64,000 nt of DNA, from positions 2,170,001 through 2,234,000 of the forward strand of contig NZ_CP059693.1 in the NCBI RefSeq assembly GCF_028657945.1, in the 5' to 3' direction. The notes below the pieces were generated by a model. That model did not search any database. It was given only the letters and a program-made list of their open reading frames with translations, and had not been told where the DNA came from. This document shows, one piece after another, positions 26,536 to 35,003 of the stretch (position 1 is the stretch's first letter; each line of letters opens with the position of its first letter). The position numbers were made by a program, and so were the translations under genes. This DNA is from Thalassomonas haliotis. Lineage in GTDB: Bacteria > Pseudomonadota > Gammaproteobacteria > Enterobacterales > Alteromonadaceae.

Positions 26536-27021
26536 TTAGCGTTTATCGTGCTTCATCATGCGTTCTTTATCGCGAGCCCAATCCCTGTCTTTGATATCGG
26601 CGCGTTTATCGTGCAGTTTTTTACCGCGGCCAACACAAAACTCCAGTTTTACCCAACAGGCTTTCCAGTACATGGCGGTGGCAATTAACGATAAACCGTC
26701 GCGTTCAACCAAACCGGTGAGTTTGTCGAGCTGTTTGCGGTTTAACAGTAATTTACGATCGCGTACCGGATTACATATCACATGGGAAGAGGCAGCATTG
26801 AGTGGCTGAATTTCTGCACCCAGTAAATAAGCTTCGCCGTTTTTGATGAAAACATAGCAGTCGGAGATATTCACCTTGCCGGTACGTATACTTTTGACTT
26901 CCCAGCCTTGTAAGCTCATACCCGCTTCGAATTTCTCGCCTAGCGTATATTCGTGACGCGCTTTTTTGTTCAGCGCTATGGTATTACTACCTTGTTTCGA
27001 TGATTTTTTTTTCTTTGCCAT
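26536..27021 (-). CDS. smpB: SsrA-binding protein
   Basis: A 161-residue partner of tmRNA, which it delivers to stalled ribosomes. Landmarks: the Lys-rich N-terminus [37 protein letters not shown], and the C-terminal basic tail [22 protein letters not shown] that reads the empty mRNA channel. ATG at 27021 was chosen over an in-frame extension to 27117 because it gives the normal N-terminus and length. Upstream of ssrA on the same strand and divergent from ratA, the usual gammaproteobacterial order. Confidence 0.97.
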   Translation of the reverse strand: MAKKKKSSKQGSNTIALNKKARHEYTLGEKFEAGMSLQGWEVKSIRTGKVNISDCYVFIKNGEAYLLGAEIQPLNAASSHVICNPVRDRKLLLNRKQLDKLTGLVERDGLSLIATAMYWKACWVKLEFCVGRGKKLHDKRADIKDRDWARDKERMMKHDKR

Positions 27022-27173
27022 AATGGCGGTCATTATACGGAGAATTTTGTGCTTTACTACCTGTTTTCCATGATGCAAAAGGGAAAATTTGTAAAATAAT
27101 TGAAACTTTGATGTCAAAGGTGAGCTTTTCTGTCAGCTTTGCTATTATAGCCCCATTGAAACAAGGGGGTGTA

Positions 27174-27614
27174 ATGCCAGCAATAAGCCGTAGTGCCTTA
27201 GTGATGCACAGTGTTGAGGATATGTACAGCCTCATAAATGATGTTTTAGCCTACCCGGCATTTTTACCGGACTGCAGCGACAGTAAGATAATTTCGCAAG
27301 ATGAACACTCTATGACCGCCGCTTTGCTGGTGTCTAAGGGCGGGTTGAAGAAGTGGTTCACCACAAAAAATACCCTGATAAGTAACAAGCAGGTCGAATT
27401 AAACCTGGTAGACGGCCCCTTTAAAAAACTGGTGGGCAGCTGGCAGTTAACGGCTTTGTCGGATGAAGCCTGTAAAGTGAATTTGGAACTCGAATATGAG
27501 TTTTCCAGTAAAATGTTTGATCTTGCCTTTGGCCGGGTATTTAACCATTTGGTAAATAACATGGTGCAGGCGTTTACTAACCGGGCAAAAGAGGTATACG
27601 GCGACAATGTCTGA
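27174..27614 (+). CDS. ratA: RatA-type toxin / START-like (CoQ10-binding) protein
   Basis: A 146-residue protein of the polyketide cyclase/START superfamily. It begins [20 protein letters not shown], with the hydrophobic cavity strands ([31 protein letters not shown]) and C-terminal helix ([20 protein letters not shown]). E. coli RatA was described as a 50S-binding inhibitor of subunit association; homologues of Coq10 bind ubiquinone. ATG at 27174 has AAGGGGG just upstream; the longer frame to 27108 enters the smpB promoter. Overlaps the next gene by 8 nt. Confidence 0.93.
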   Translation: MPAISRSALVMHSVEDMYSLINDVLAYPAFLPDCSDSKIISQDEHSMTAALLVSKGGLKKWFTTKNTLISNKQVELNLVDGPFKKLVGSWQLTALSDEACKVNLELEYEFSSKMFDLAFGRVFNHLVNNMVQAFTNRAKEVYGDNV

Positions 27615-28008
27615 GCAAGCTGTAGAACAAACAAACTCAGGGTCTGATGAAGCCCCCTATGTCGAGCAAATTCAGATTGAAGTGGTTTATGGCCTGCCTA
27701 ATAAGCAGGAATTAATCACTGTGATGGTGGATGAAGGTACCACGGTTGAGCAGGCGATTATCGCCTCCGGCATTACTGAGCTTTTTGACGATATCGAACT
27801 GGGTAAAAATAAAGTCGGCATCTGGAACCGGGCAGCGAAATACACCGATGTGTTGGCGGATTTAGACCGTATTGAAATTTACCGTCCGCTGATTGCCGAT
27901 CCGAAAGAGGTGCGCAAACGCCGTGCCGAAAAAGCGGTAGAAGAGGGCCGGGCCAATAAAATTACCGGCGGCAGACCGGTAAAACTTGGCGCTAAGGCCG
28001 ACAAATAA
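27607..28008 (+). CDS. rnfH: RnfH family protein (RatB)
   Basis: A 133-residue protein of the RnfH/UPF0125 family with a ubiquitin-like beta-grasp fold: [30 protein letters not shown] ... [40 protein letters not shown]. Usually paired with ratA, here overlapping by 8 nt, so co-translated. Molecular role is not firmly known; some members relate to the Rnf electron transport complex. The 51-bp tandem array starts 15 nt after its stop codon. Confidence 0.93.
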   Translation: MSEQAVEQTNSGSDEAPYVEQIQIEVVYGLPNKQELITVMVDEGTTVEQAIIASGITELFDDIELGKNKVGIWNRAAKYTDVLADLDRIEIYRPLIADPKEVRKRRAEKAVEEGRANKITGGRPVKLGAKADK

Positions 28009-28023
28009 GCGTTAAAGCTTTTT

Positions 28024-28338
28024 ATATACAGGATGTATGGTATGCCGCGTTCACAGGATGTGAAGGAGCGGCTTATATACAGGATGTATGGTATGCCGCG
28101 TTCACAGGATGTGAAGGAGCGGCTTATATACAGGATGTATGGTATGCCGCGTTCACAGGGATGTGAAGGAGCGGCTTATATACAGGATGTATGGTATGCC
28201 GCGTTCACAGGGATGTGATGGAGTGACGCATATACAGGATGTATGGTATGCCGCGTTCACAGGATGTGATGGAGTGGCGCATATACAGGATGTATGGTAT
28301 GTCACGGTCACAGGGATGTGATGGAGTGACGTATATAT
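28024..28338. repeat. Six-unit 51/52-bp tandem repeat array
   Basis: Unit boundaries set by the ATACAGGATGTAT core at 28027, 28078, 28129, 28181, 28233 and 28284 (periods 51, 51, 52, 52, 51). Each unit holds two small dyads, ATACA-GGA-TGTAT and TTCACA-GGA or GGGA-TGTGA, so the core ACAGGATGT recurs about every 25-26 bp. Units 1-3 end GAAGGAGCGGCTTA; units 4-6 end GATGGAGTG(A/G)CG(C/T)A, showing directional divergence. A single diverged copy lies inverted near 45.57-45.62 kb. Not a CRISPR: there are no unique spacers. Confidence 0.95.
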
Positions 28339-28554
28339 AGCTAGTTGCTCACCGCTGTATGGCCGTTGCCGTCATTTAAAGCCAATATAAGCTTCAATAA
28401 TATTTGATCCTTTCAAAGCTCCTGCGTTTTAATCCCCTGCTATTTAATCCCCTGCTATGTTAATTTTGTCTGTCGAACCTTTGCTTATTTTGGCGGCTGT
28501 GGTGTACCTTTAGGCTATAAATTATTGTTTTGGCTTTAAAATAGGGGATATCAG

Positions 28555-29277
28555 ATGTATGAGCTTTTTATCAGTACCTTTGTGACATTTTTTGTGGTGA
28601 TCGACCCCTTAGGCATAGCCCCGGTATTTGCGGTGATGACCGACGGCGCCAGCAGTGCCTTTAAACGCAAAATGATCATCAAATCTGTGATCACCGGCAC
28701 CATCATTTTGTTGTTGTTTGCCTTTGTCGGTAACGGCCTGTTAAAGGCGTTAGGCATTTCCATGATGGCGTTTAAAACCGCCGGCGGCATTTTGCTGTTT
28801 ATGATCGCCCTGGAAATGGTCTTTGAAATGCGTACCGAACGCCGGGAAAAGAAAAGTGAAGCTTTCACCCATGAACATGAGCAGCAAGCCGGGGCAGGGC
28901 AGCAAGCCGGGACAGCACAGACGGCAAAGGCACCGGAGCAAGTAACTTATCCGGATGAGGAATTTGACGATATTTCCACTTTCCCGATGGCAATCCCTTT
29001 TATTGCCGGGCCGGGCAGTATTGCCACTATTATGCTGTTGATGAGTCATTACCCGGGGCAGATTGAATTTCAGTCTGTAGTGATCGGCGCCATGCTGGTG
29101 GCTTTGATATCCACTGTGGTGATTTTATTTGCCGCCAGTAAGATTATCGGCATGCTTGGGCAAACGGTGGCGAATGCCATTACCCGGATATTAGGGGTCT
29201 TGCTGGCGGCGATGGCCACCCAGTATATTTTTGACGGTATTCAGGGCACGTTTTTCCCAGCAGGGCCGTTAGGTTAA
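28555..29277 (+). CDS. MarC family integral membrane protein
   Basis: A 240-residue membrane protein of the MarC/UAAP family. Six helices expected: the first pair covers FISTFVTFFVVIDPLGIAPVF (with the conserved DPLG) and IIKSVITGTIILLLFAFVGN; TFPMAIPFIAGPGSIATIMLL opens the second half. A charged loop of about 50 residues (EHEQQAGAGQQAGTAQTAK) between helices 3 and 4 is unusually long. Function of MarC proteins is unknown; E. coli MarC is not a resistance determinant despite its name. AGGGGAT precedes the ATG. Confidence 0.92.
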   Translation: MYELFISTFVTFFVVIDPLGIAPVFAVMTDGASSAFKRKMIIKSVITGTIILLLFAFVGNGLLKALGISMMAFKTAGGILLFMIALEMVFEMRTERREKKSEAFTHEHEQQAGAGQQAGTAQTAKAPEQVTYPDEEFDDISTFPMAIPFIAGPGSIATIMLLMSHYPGQIEFQSVVIGAMLVALISTVVILFAASKIIGMLGQTVANAITRILGVLLAAMATQYIFDGIQGTFFPAGPLG

Positions 29278-29494
29278 AGGGATAGTTAAGTACATGAGAT
29301 AAATGGCCCGCCAGATGCGGTCAGCCGACTTGCATTGTCGGGCAAAGTCAGTAATCTTTAGTTCTTTTTTGAACCTGAACATTATTAACCTGAATTGGGC
29401 CTAACTAAACCCGGCAAAACTGAACCGGGAGTAACTAAGCGCTTTTATTGCCGCTTTTCGGCTCAGGTTAACTGTTTTAAATGACAAGGCTGGT

Positions 29495-31309
29495 ATGGAA
29501 GTTAAATTTGCCGACTATCGATTCTTACGTGAACAGCATATTTTATATAAAGCTGATCAGCTGATCCCGCTCAAGTCTAACCAGGCACGGTTATTGGACT
29601 TCTTTTTGTCTGATCCCCAAGGCATTCACAGTAAAGACGTTATTATGGACAATGTCTGGCAGGGGAAAGTGGTGTCCGAGCAGGTTGTTTTTCAAACCAT
29701 CAGCCAGCTAAGATCGGTATTTGGCGATAAAGCCATTTTGACCTTTTCAAAAAAGGGTTACCAATGGCAATTATCCATTGTGCCCGATATTACTCAAGAG
29801 AGAGTAGCTGAGGTTGAAGATAGCGCACCAAAGAACAAAGGCCATAAATTCTTTTTATTCTCCCTGGCGGTCAGCCTGTGCCTGTTGGCCGTTTTGTTGT
29901 TCGTTTATAATCAGGCAAACACTGACAGCAAGAAGGTTTCTTTTCATGTGCTTCACAGTGAAAACAGTGCCGGGCCAACACAGGTGCAGTTTAACAAGAT
30001 TGCCAGCAATGCACTTAAGCAAAGCAGCGCTTTTTTAGCTGACAAAATGCGGTTGGACACTTCGGTCAGGCAGGCATTTTCTGCGCCGAAATTAACATGG
30101 CAACAAACAAAGCTGGCTGCCGACAACTGGCTGATTTGGGGAGAGACTTATGCTTCGGAAAAAGGCACATTTCTTCACTTTGGTTTGGCCCGTGATAATA
30201 CCCGCTGGCAGGGTTACCTGTTCGCCGCCGATGCCGGAGAGCTGACTGATAAACTGGCCCTCAGGCTGGAGCAACTACAGGCAATGGGCTTGTTTTCAGC
30301 AGCCAATAAAGGGCTGGATATCAACAGTTTAATGTCGATGCAGCAAGTCGCCGCCAAGGATCCTGATTTACTGCTGTTGCTGGCCAAACATTATATTAAT
30401 GTGCAGCACCTGGATGTGGCACTTACCTATCTGCAAAGGCTGGCCAGTCTGGATATGTCATATGCCTATAGTCCCTACCGGGCAAATGCCCAGTGGCAGA
30501 TGGGGAAAATATATAAAATGCGCAGCCAACATCTACAGGCAGCCAACAGTCTCGATAGCATGTCGGCCATATTAGCCGATAGCCCGTTATGGCCGTTGAA
30601 TTTTCATAATATCCAAACCAAGGCCTGGCTCGCCTATGAGCAAACCGATTATGACACTATGCTCAAAACCTTGGAGCAGGGCATAACCCTTGGCCGCAAG
30701 CAGGGGGATGCGCTGACCCTGTTTGAATTACACATTATGTATTCTATCCTGGCGCAAAAATCGGGAGATGATCATAAAAAGTATCATCATCTCAACGAGG
30801 CGCAGGCTTTATTGTTAAAGCATCAGCTTGATGATTCAAATTTGGCGGTGGTTTATTATCATTTCGCTTTGTTTACCGAAGACAATACCAAGGCCATTCC
30901 TTATCTGGAGCGGATATTAACCTTGCCGCGCAGCTCTCAAAATTACTGGGTGCTGGATCACGCTTTTGAAATGCTGGTCAATCACCATATAGAACAGCAA
31001 GACTTTTCTGCAGCCCTTGCGCTGTTTGTAGGGCACAGCGAACGTCCAAAAAGCTTAGTGTTAAAAGCCAAAGTCTTTCAGGCCCGGGAAAAACTGCTTG
31101 AAGCAAAGCCGTTGTTGCAAAAAGCGTTTGAACTGGCGCGGTTAGAATATGATATTGGCACCGGGATACAGGCTGCCCTGATGTTATATCAAGTTTCCAG
31201 CGGGCAGCCTAAAGTGCGTGCCGAGTATCTGGCTTATTTAGAAAGCAATGCTAAACCTGACTGGCTAAAACGCCATAGTGTTATTTTAGCCAGCGAAACA
31301 GCCCCTTAA
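29495..31309 (+). CDS. CadC-like membrane-bound winged-helix regulator
   Basis: A 604-residue one-component regulator. Residues about 5-95 are an OmpR/PhoB-type winged helix (LDFFLSDPQGIHSKDVIMDNVW ... VFQTISQLRSVFGD ... ILTFSKKGYQW). Residues 118-138 are a single membrane helix. The periplasmic part (about 140-604) is helical with TPR-like repeats (LLLLLAKHYINVQHLDVALTYL, and others), suited to sensing a ligand or partner protein. It converges on and overlaps by 4 nt the SUMF1-like gene, a gene pairing that suggests, but does not prove, a common role. Confidence 0.88.
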   Translation: MEVKFADYRFLREQHILYKADQLIPLKSNQARLLDFFLSDPQGIHSKDVIMDNVWQGKVVSEQVVFQTISQLRSVFGDKAILTFSKKGYQWQLSIVPDITQERVAEVEDSAPKNKGHKFFLFSLAVSLCLLAVLLFVYNQANTDSKKVSFHVLHSENSAGPTQVQFNKIASNALKQSSAFLADKMRLDTSVRQAFSAPKLTWQQTKLAADNWLIWGETYASEKGTFLHFGLARDNTRWQGYLFAADAGELTDKLALRLEQLQAMGLFSAANKGLDINSLMSMQQVAAKDPDLLLLLAKHYINVQHLDVALTYLQRLASLDMSYAYSPYRANAQWQMGKIYKMRSQHLQAANSLDSMSAILADSPLWPLNFHNIQTKAWLAYEQTDYDTMLKTLEQGITLGRKQGDALTLFELHIMYSILAQKSGDDHKKYHHLNEAQALLLKHQLDDSNLAVVYYHFALFTEDNTKAIPYLERILTLPRSSQNYWVLDHAFEMLVNHHIEQQDFSAALALFVGHSERPKSLVLKAKVFQAREKLLEAKPLLQKAFELARLEYDIGTGIQAALMLYQVSSGQPKVRAEYLAYLESNAKPDWLKRHSVILASETAP

Positions 31310-32895
31310 CGACTGAATTCGAACCAGTCGACGATCAGCCAGGCTTGATTGGCTGCGCGGATTTCAAGCGGCTGCTGTGAGGCAATCAGTGAGGCAGTTA
31401 CGCTGATTTCACTAAAAGCATCGGCTTTTTTGCCGGTGAGCCGTGCGACTAAGTGATGGCCCTGCCAGATCTCAAATTGTGCATTTTCCTGACTGCGCAG
31501 GCGCATTGTTAAAGTCGCCTGCCCGCTATAGTCATGGCTAAAATTGAATTTTAGCCAGGCCGGCAGAAAGGGTTTTTGGCCACTGGGGTGATGATTGTTA
31601 TTGTCGGAAAAGCCGATACTTTGTTCCTGCTCCCTGTCCCTAACCCAAATGTGGCGCTGCGCTTGATAGTGCTCCGCCTGAATGCGCTCGCCAAGTTTAA
31701 AGGTTTTGTGAACACCGGCCGTAGCCTCGTTGCTCGCCATGCTTTCGCCAACGCTTGAGTTGGCAAAAACCGTATAACTGGCAACCCCTTTGCCGGGGAG
31801 CTGGTCGATAAAGCCGCTGTGTTTTACCCCTTCGGCAATTTTCTCTCGTTTCCGGCTGAGTTTGCCTTTTGGGTCAAGATAGCTGCGGTATATCGAATAG
31901 CTGATGTTATCACCTGTTACCGGCAACCAGTTCAATTCGACCTGGCTGTTTTGTAATAAATCCGCCGTCAGTCCGCTTGGGCTGACAGGTAAAGACTTAA
32001 GCCTTTGATGGGACTTTTGTGCTTTTTGCTGTGCCTGAGCCAGTCCCTTAACAAAAGCTGTTGTTGCTGGCGATATTGCTACGGTTGCCTTGCTGTCCAG
32101 CACCAGGCGGAACCCTTCGATACTGCCGTAAAAATCAGCCGCTATCCAGTCCGGGTTATAAACACCGCGCGCCTGCCAGTGCCAGGCCTCACCTGCTACG
32201 GCATATTCGGCGCAGTCGCCGGGAGTTTTTTCATGGTTTTTACGGCAGGTTTGCAGCAATTCTTTGACGTTGCCCATCATGTCATGCAGGCCGAATTTGT
32301 TGGCGCGGTACATGCCGACCACGGTATGGTAAATTGCGCCGTCGTTACAGTTGGCACTGCTGTCATAACGTACTTGATGATCATGTTTTAAGCCGGCGAC
32401 ATTGGCATAGTCTTCGACATTTTCGTAGTCGCATATTTGCTTCTGGTTGTAGTCCTCACCGAAGGCGAAGCGGCTTTTTTTACCCTCGGAGGCACCATAG
32501 CGCCATTCGTTAAGCTCGGCCAAGCGGTAGGGTTTGCCGGTTGTTTCGGCGAGCCACTCAGCATAGGCCATAGCGCCCTGTGTACCGACGCAGACCACGG
32601 GGCGGTACGGCTCACTGATTAATTCAGCATCATCCCAGTTGCCCGGCTTTTCCGGGGAAGGCCATTTGGTTGAGCTAAATAACATACATTTTTTCGGTAC
32701 CTGGTAGCCGGTTGCTTTGATGAAGCGGGTAAACTCGGCAACCGTGACTTCATATTTGCCCATTTGAATATCAATCTTGTCTGCTGGGTTTACCAGCGGC
32801 ACCAATACCGGCTCTATTGGTGTGCTATCGGCGTTAACCGCAGTACAACTTAATAACAGTAAAGGGGCGAACAGTTTTGGGGATAGTGGTTTCAT
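31306..32895 (-). CDS. SUMF1/FGE-like secreted protein
   Basis: A 529-residue exported protein (signal peptide 1-22). Residues about 40-270 have the formylglycine-generating-enzyme fold (MGKYEVTVAEFTRFIKATGY ... AYAEWLAETTGKPYRLAELNEWRYGA ... FGLHDMMGNVKEL ... GFRLVLD). GNVKEL replaces the usual GNVWEW, and I do not see the paired catalytic cysteines of active FGE, so sulfatase activation is unlikely. Residues about 305-390 look like a fibronectin-type module and the last 130 residues like a beta-sandwich (AEHYQAQRH...VDWFEFSR), probably carbohydrate-binding. Cell-surface role inferred. Confidence 0.85.
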   Translation of the reverse strand: MKPLSPKLFAPLLLLSCTAVNADSTPIEPVLVPLVNPADKIDIQMGKYEVTVAEFTRFIKATGYQVPKKCMLFSSTKWPSPEKPGNWDDAELISEPYRPVVCVGTQGAMAYAEWLAETTGKPYRLAELNEWRYGASEGKKSRFAFGEDYNQKQICDYENVEDYANVAGLKHDHQVRYDSSANCNDGAIYHTVVGMYRANKFGLHDMMGNVKELLQTCRKNHEKTPGDCAEYAVAGEAWHWQARGVYNPDWIAADFYGSIEGFRLVLDSKATVAISPATTAFVKGLAQAQQKAQKSHQRLKSLPVSPSGLTADLLQNSQVELNWLPVTGDNISYSIYRSYLDPKGKLSRKREKIAEGVKHSGFIDQLPGKGVASYTVFANSSVGESMASNEATAGVHKTFKLGERIQAEHYQAQRHIWVRDREQEQSIGFSDNNNHHPSGQKPFLPAWLKFNFSHDYSGQATLTMRLRSQENAQFEIWQGHHLVARLTGKKADAFSEISVTASLIASQQPLEIRAANQAWLIVDWFEFSR

Positions 32896-33504
32896 TATGT
32901 CTCCTTAATAGTATGTTGGGGAGACTAGCGAATTGTAGGCAATGAAGTCTTAACCATATTCTATTGTTGCAGCCATAGAAAACGAATAGAAAAATTAATT
33001 TTTATAATCATGCGCTTACGGTGTTTGTTGTTGAAATAAAATTGCCAGTGCAGAAGTTCACTCGTTTGGTTTCAGCGCTCAAAACCGGCAAAATATGGTG
33101 TGCGTTATGTTTTCGTGAAGGGGTTAACAGGTCAAAGCAGGGCATTATCAGGACATGGCTTGTTGCTGCATTTATATGAGGGGAAATTTATCCCGGGTTA
33201 TCCTCAGGTTATAGCTAAATTTAACGCCTTGCCTTAAAGCATAACGCTTGTTGCCGGTATGGCATTCGTTTCTTTTCGGGTAATATTTCGGATAATAAAT
33301 TATTACTATTAAATTAACTGTTTGTTTTCGTTGCTTTAAAAATCTATCATTTTTCTATCCGGCAAAAGAATAGTTTTTTGCTAAGACATGTCATCGCGGT
33401 ATTGCTAGCTTGATTGCAAGATAAAATAACAGCTTAGTTATTTAGGTGTCACAGCACTTAAAAAGCACTAGGCTTATTACTATATGTTTAATCAGGAGGG
33501 AGCA
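32896..33504. other. Intergenic region, 600 bp
   Basis: AT-rich spacer between divergent genes. It must hold both promoters. I see no coding frame, repeat or RNA structure that I can name. Confidence 0.45.
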
Positions 33505-34128
33505 ATGAAACGTCGTGCTTTTATTAAAAGCGGTGTCTTAGGCACTGTCGCCAGCGTGATCACTACCAGTACACAAGCTAAAATGGTTACCCCCAGTGAG
33601 GTTGAAGGGCCTTTTTACCCGATCACGCCACGAAAAGACCAAGACGCCGACCTTACCAGGGTGGCGGGGAAAGGGGGGCTTGCCCAAGGCGAGATTATCG
33701 ACGTCTTTGGCCAGGTATTAGATACAGATTTAAAGCCGGTTGAAGGTGTCACCCTAGATCTGTGGCAAGCGAACAGTTTCGGTAAATATCATCATCCCCA
33801 TGATACGAATTCCGCTCCGGTCGATGAACATTTTCAGGCCTGGGCGATTATGCAAAGCGGCTCTGAAGGCCGGTATAAATTTAAAACGGTTATTCCCGGT
33901 GCTTATCCGTTAGGCCGCAACCAGCAAAGAACGCCTCATATCCATTTTAAAATAGCTAAAAACGGCTATGTGTCTTTGTTGACGCAAATGTATTTTCCCA
34001 ATCAGGTGTTAAATGAGCAAGACGGCTTATTCAAAAGAAAATCGGCCTCTGAACAAGCGATGATGACAGCGAAAGCCGTTGGAAAAAGTAATCAATATCA
34101 ATACGATATAATTATAGAAAAGCTGTAG
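33505..34128 (+). CDS. Intradiol ring-cleavage dioxygenase-like protein
   Basis: A 207-residue protein of the protocatechuate 3,4-dioxygenase/catechol dioxygenase fold. It opens with a Tat/Sec-like leader (MKRRAFIKSGVLGTVASVI), so is probably exported. Candidate Fe(III) ligands are all present: Tyr in GKYHHPHD, Tyr in PGAYPL, and both His in RTPHIHF. VEGPFYP and DLWQANSFGKY are family blocks. Single-subunit exported members of this family occur widely with unknown substrates. ATG at 33505 is preceded by AGGAGGGAG; the ATG at 33484 is less likely. No aromatic-degradation genes are nearby. Confidence 0.88.
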   Translation: MKRRAFIKSGVLGTVASVITTSTQAKMVTPSEVEGPFYPITPRKDQDADLTRVAGKGGLAQGEIIDVFGQVLDTDLKPVEGVTLDLWQANSFGKYHHPHDTNSAPVDEHFQAWAIMQSGSEGRYKFKTVIPGAYPLGRNQQRTPHIHFKIAKNGYVSLLTQMYFPNQVLNEQDGLFKRKSASEQAMMTAKAVGKSNQYQYDIIIEKL

Positions 34129-34469
34129 CAGACCAAGGGGCTGTGTTATAGCAAGTGTATTAAGCAGGGCAATATTCGATGAGGATAAAGGTTCAAGTTC
34201 AAGGCGTTTGATTGAGCAATAGCTGGCTATTGGCATTGAAAACAACGCAGGACTTGGATCTTTAGACCATTCGAAGATGAGCAAATACTTAATTCAATTG
34301 GTATTGTTTCAGGCTTTGCTGTTTGAGCCTAATGGTTACTATGGCTTAGCCGTGAAAAGATTAAGTAAAAATATAAAGTGGTATGGGGAGGCGTTTATCA
34401 GTCGTTCCTTTTTCTTCTCCTTTTTAATCAAAAAAAGGGAATGGAACGACTGACGGTAACAGCGAGGGG
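34129..34469. other. Intergenic region carrying a dispersed repeat
   Basis: No gene supported. Includes the 41-bp sequence shared exactly with 44664-44704. The preceding 120 bp could belong to the same element but have no second copy in the window. Confidence 0.5.
34260..34300 (+). repeat. 41-bp dispersed repeat, copy 1
   Basis: Begins CTTTAGACCATTCGAAG and ends AATTCAATTG. Identical over 41 nt to 44664-44704; beyond it both read TAT after one mismatch and then diverge. Sits in a spacer between the dioxygenase-like gene and bamE. Confidence 0.9.
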
Positions 34470-34817
34470 TTATTGTCCCATCGGGGTATTAAAGTTTTCC
34501 GATAACTCAAAATCACCGGCGGCAGAGATCACTTTGTCGTGCTCAAATTTTATGGTGAAATCTTTGCGGCTGTTAAATTCTGCACTGCGCCCCGATTTGA
34601 ACTGGTAAACATAATGCCAGGTATCGTCGTTGAAGGCGTCAATCACTACCGGGCTACCTAAGATGAATTTTACCTGTTCTTTGGTCATACCTATTTGTAA
34701 TTTATCTATGTTCTTTTGTTCAAGGTAATTGCCTTGTGGGATATCGTAGCGGAATACCCAACTTGAACAGCCGGAAAGTGAAAGTATAAAAACGACAGCT
34801 AAAATTCGAAACAACAT
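34470..34817 (-). CDS. bamE: Outer membrane assembly lipoprotein BamE
   Basis: A 115-residue lipoprotein of the SmpA/BamE family, part of the BAM complex that inserts beta-barrel proteins into the outer membrane. Signal peptide with lipobox LSGC (Cys17), then YDIPQGNYLEQKNIDKLQIGMTKEQVKFILGSPVV and DTWHYVYQFKSG, the conserved core. It lies downstream of recN on the same strand, a common order in Gammaproteobacteria. Confidence 0.95.
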   Translation of the reverse strand: MLFRILAVVFILSLSGCSSWVFRYDIPQGNYLEQKNIDKLQIGMTKEQVKFILGSPVVIDAFNDDTWHYVYQFKSGRSAEFNSRKDFTIKFEHDKVISAAGDFELSENFNTPMGQ

Positions 34818-34966
34818 CTAGTTAATTTTCATCCTATAAAATGTGAATGAGGATAATAACCAAGCCCGCGGCTTTATACAAAATTAATTTACGCTAATTG
34901 CACGGCTTTGATTAAAATTCTCTTTTGGTTTATCTGCCGCACTTGCCCGGCGATTATTTCTTGGCC

Positions 34967-35003
34967 AATTTTTCGTTAGTTTCTTTGTTAGTTTCTTTGT
35001 TAG
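34967..35003. repeat. Short 12-bp direct repeats at recN 3' end
   Basis: GTTAGTTTCTTT occurs in about three consecutive copies immediately after the recN stop codon. Simple slippage-type repeat of no obvious function. Confidence 0.7.

Noticed and set aside
28033-28321. Two open frames with the repeated peptide MYGMPRSQ
   Set aside because: They are translations of the 51-bp tandem repeat; units of 51 nt keep the frame open by chance, the 52-nt units break it, and there is no ribosome site.
28024-28338. Possible CRISPR array
   Set aside because: The units are contiguous and nearly identical over their whole length, with no unique spacers and no cas genes nearby.
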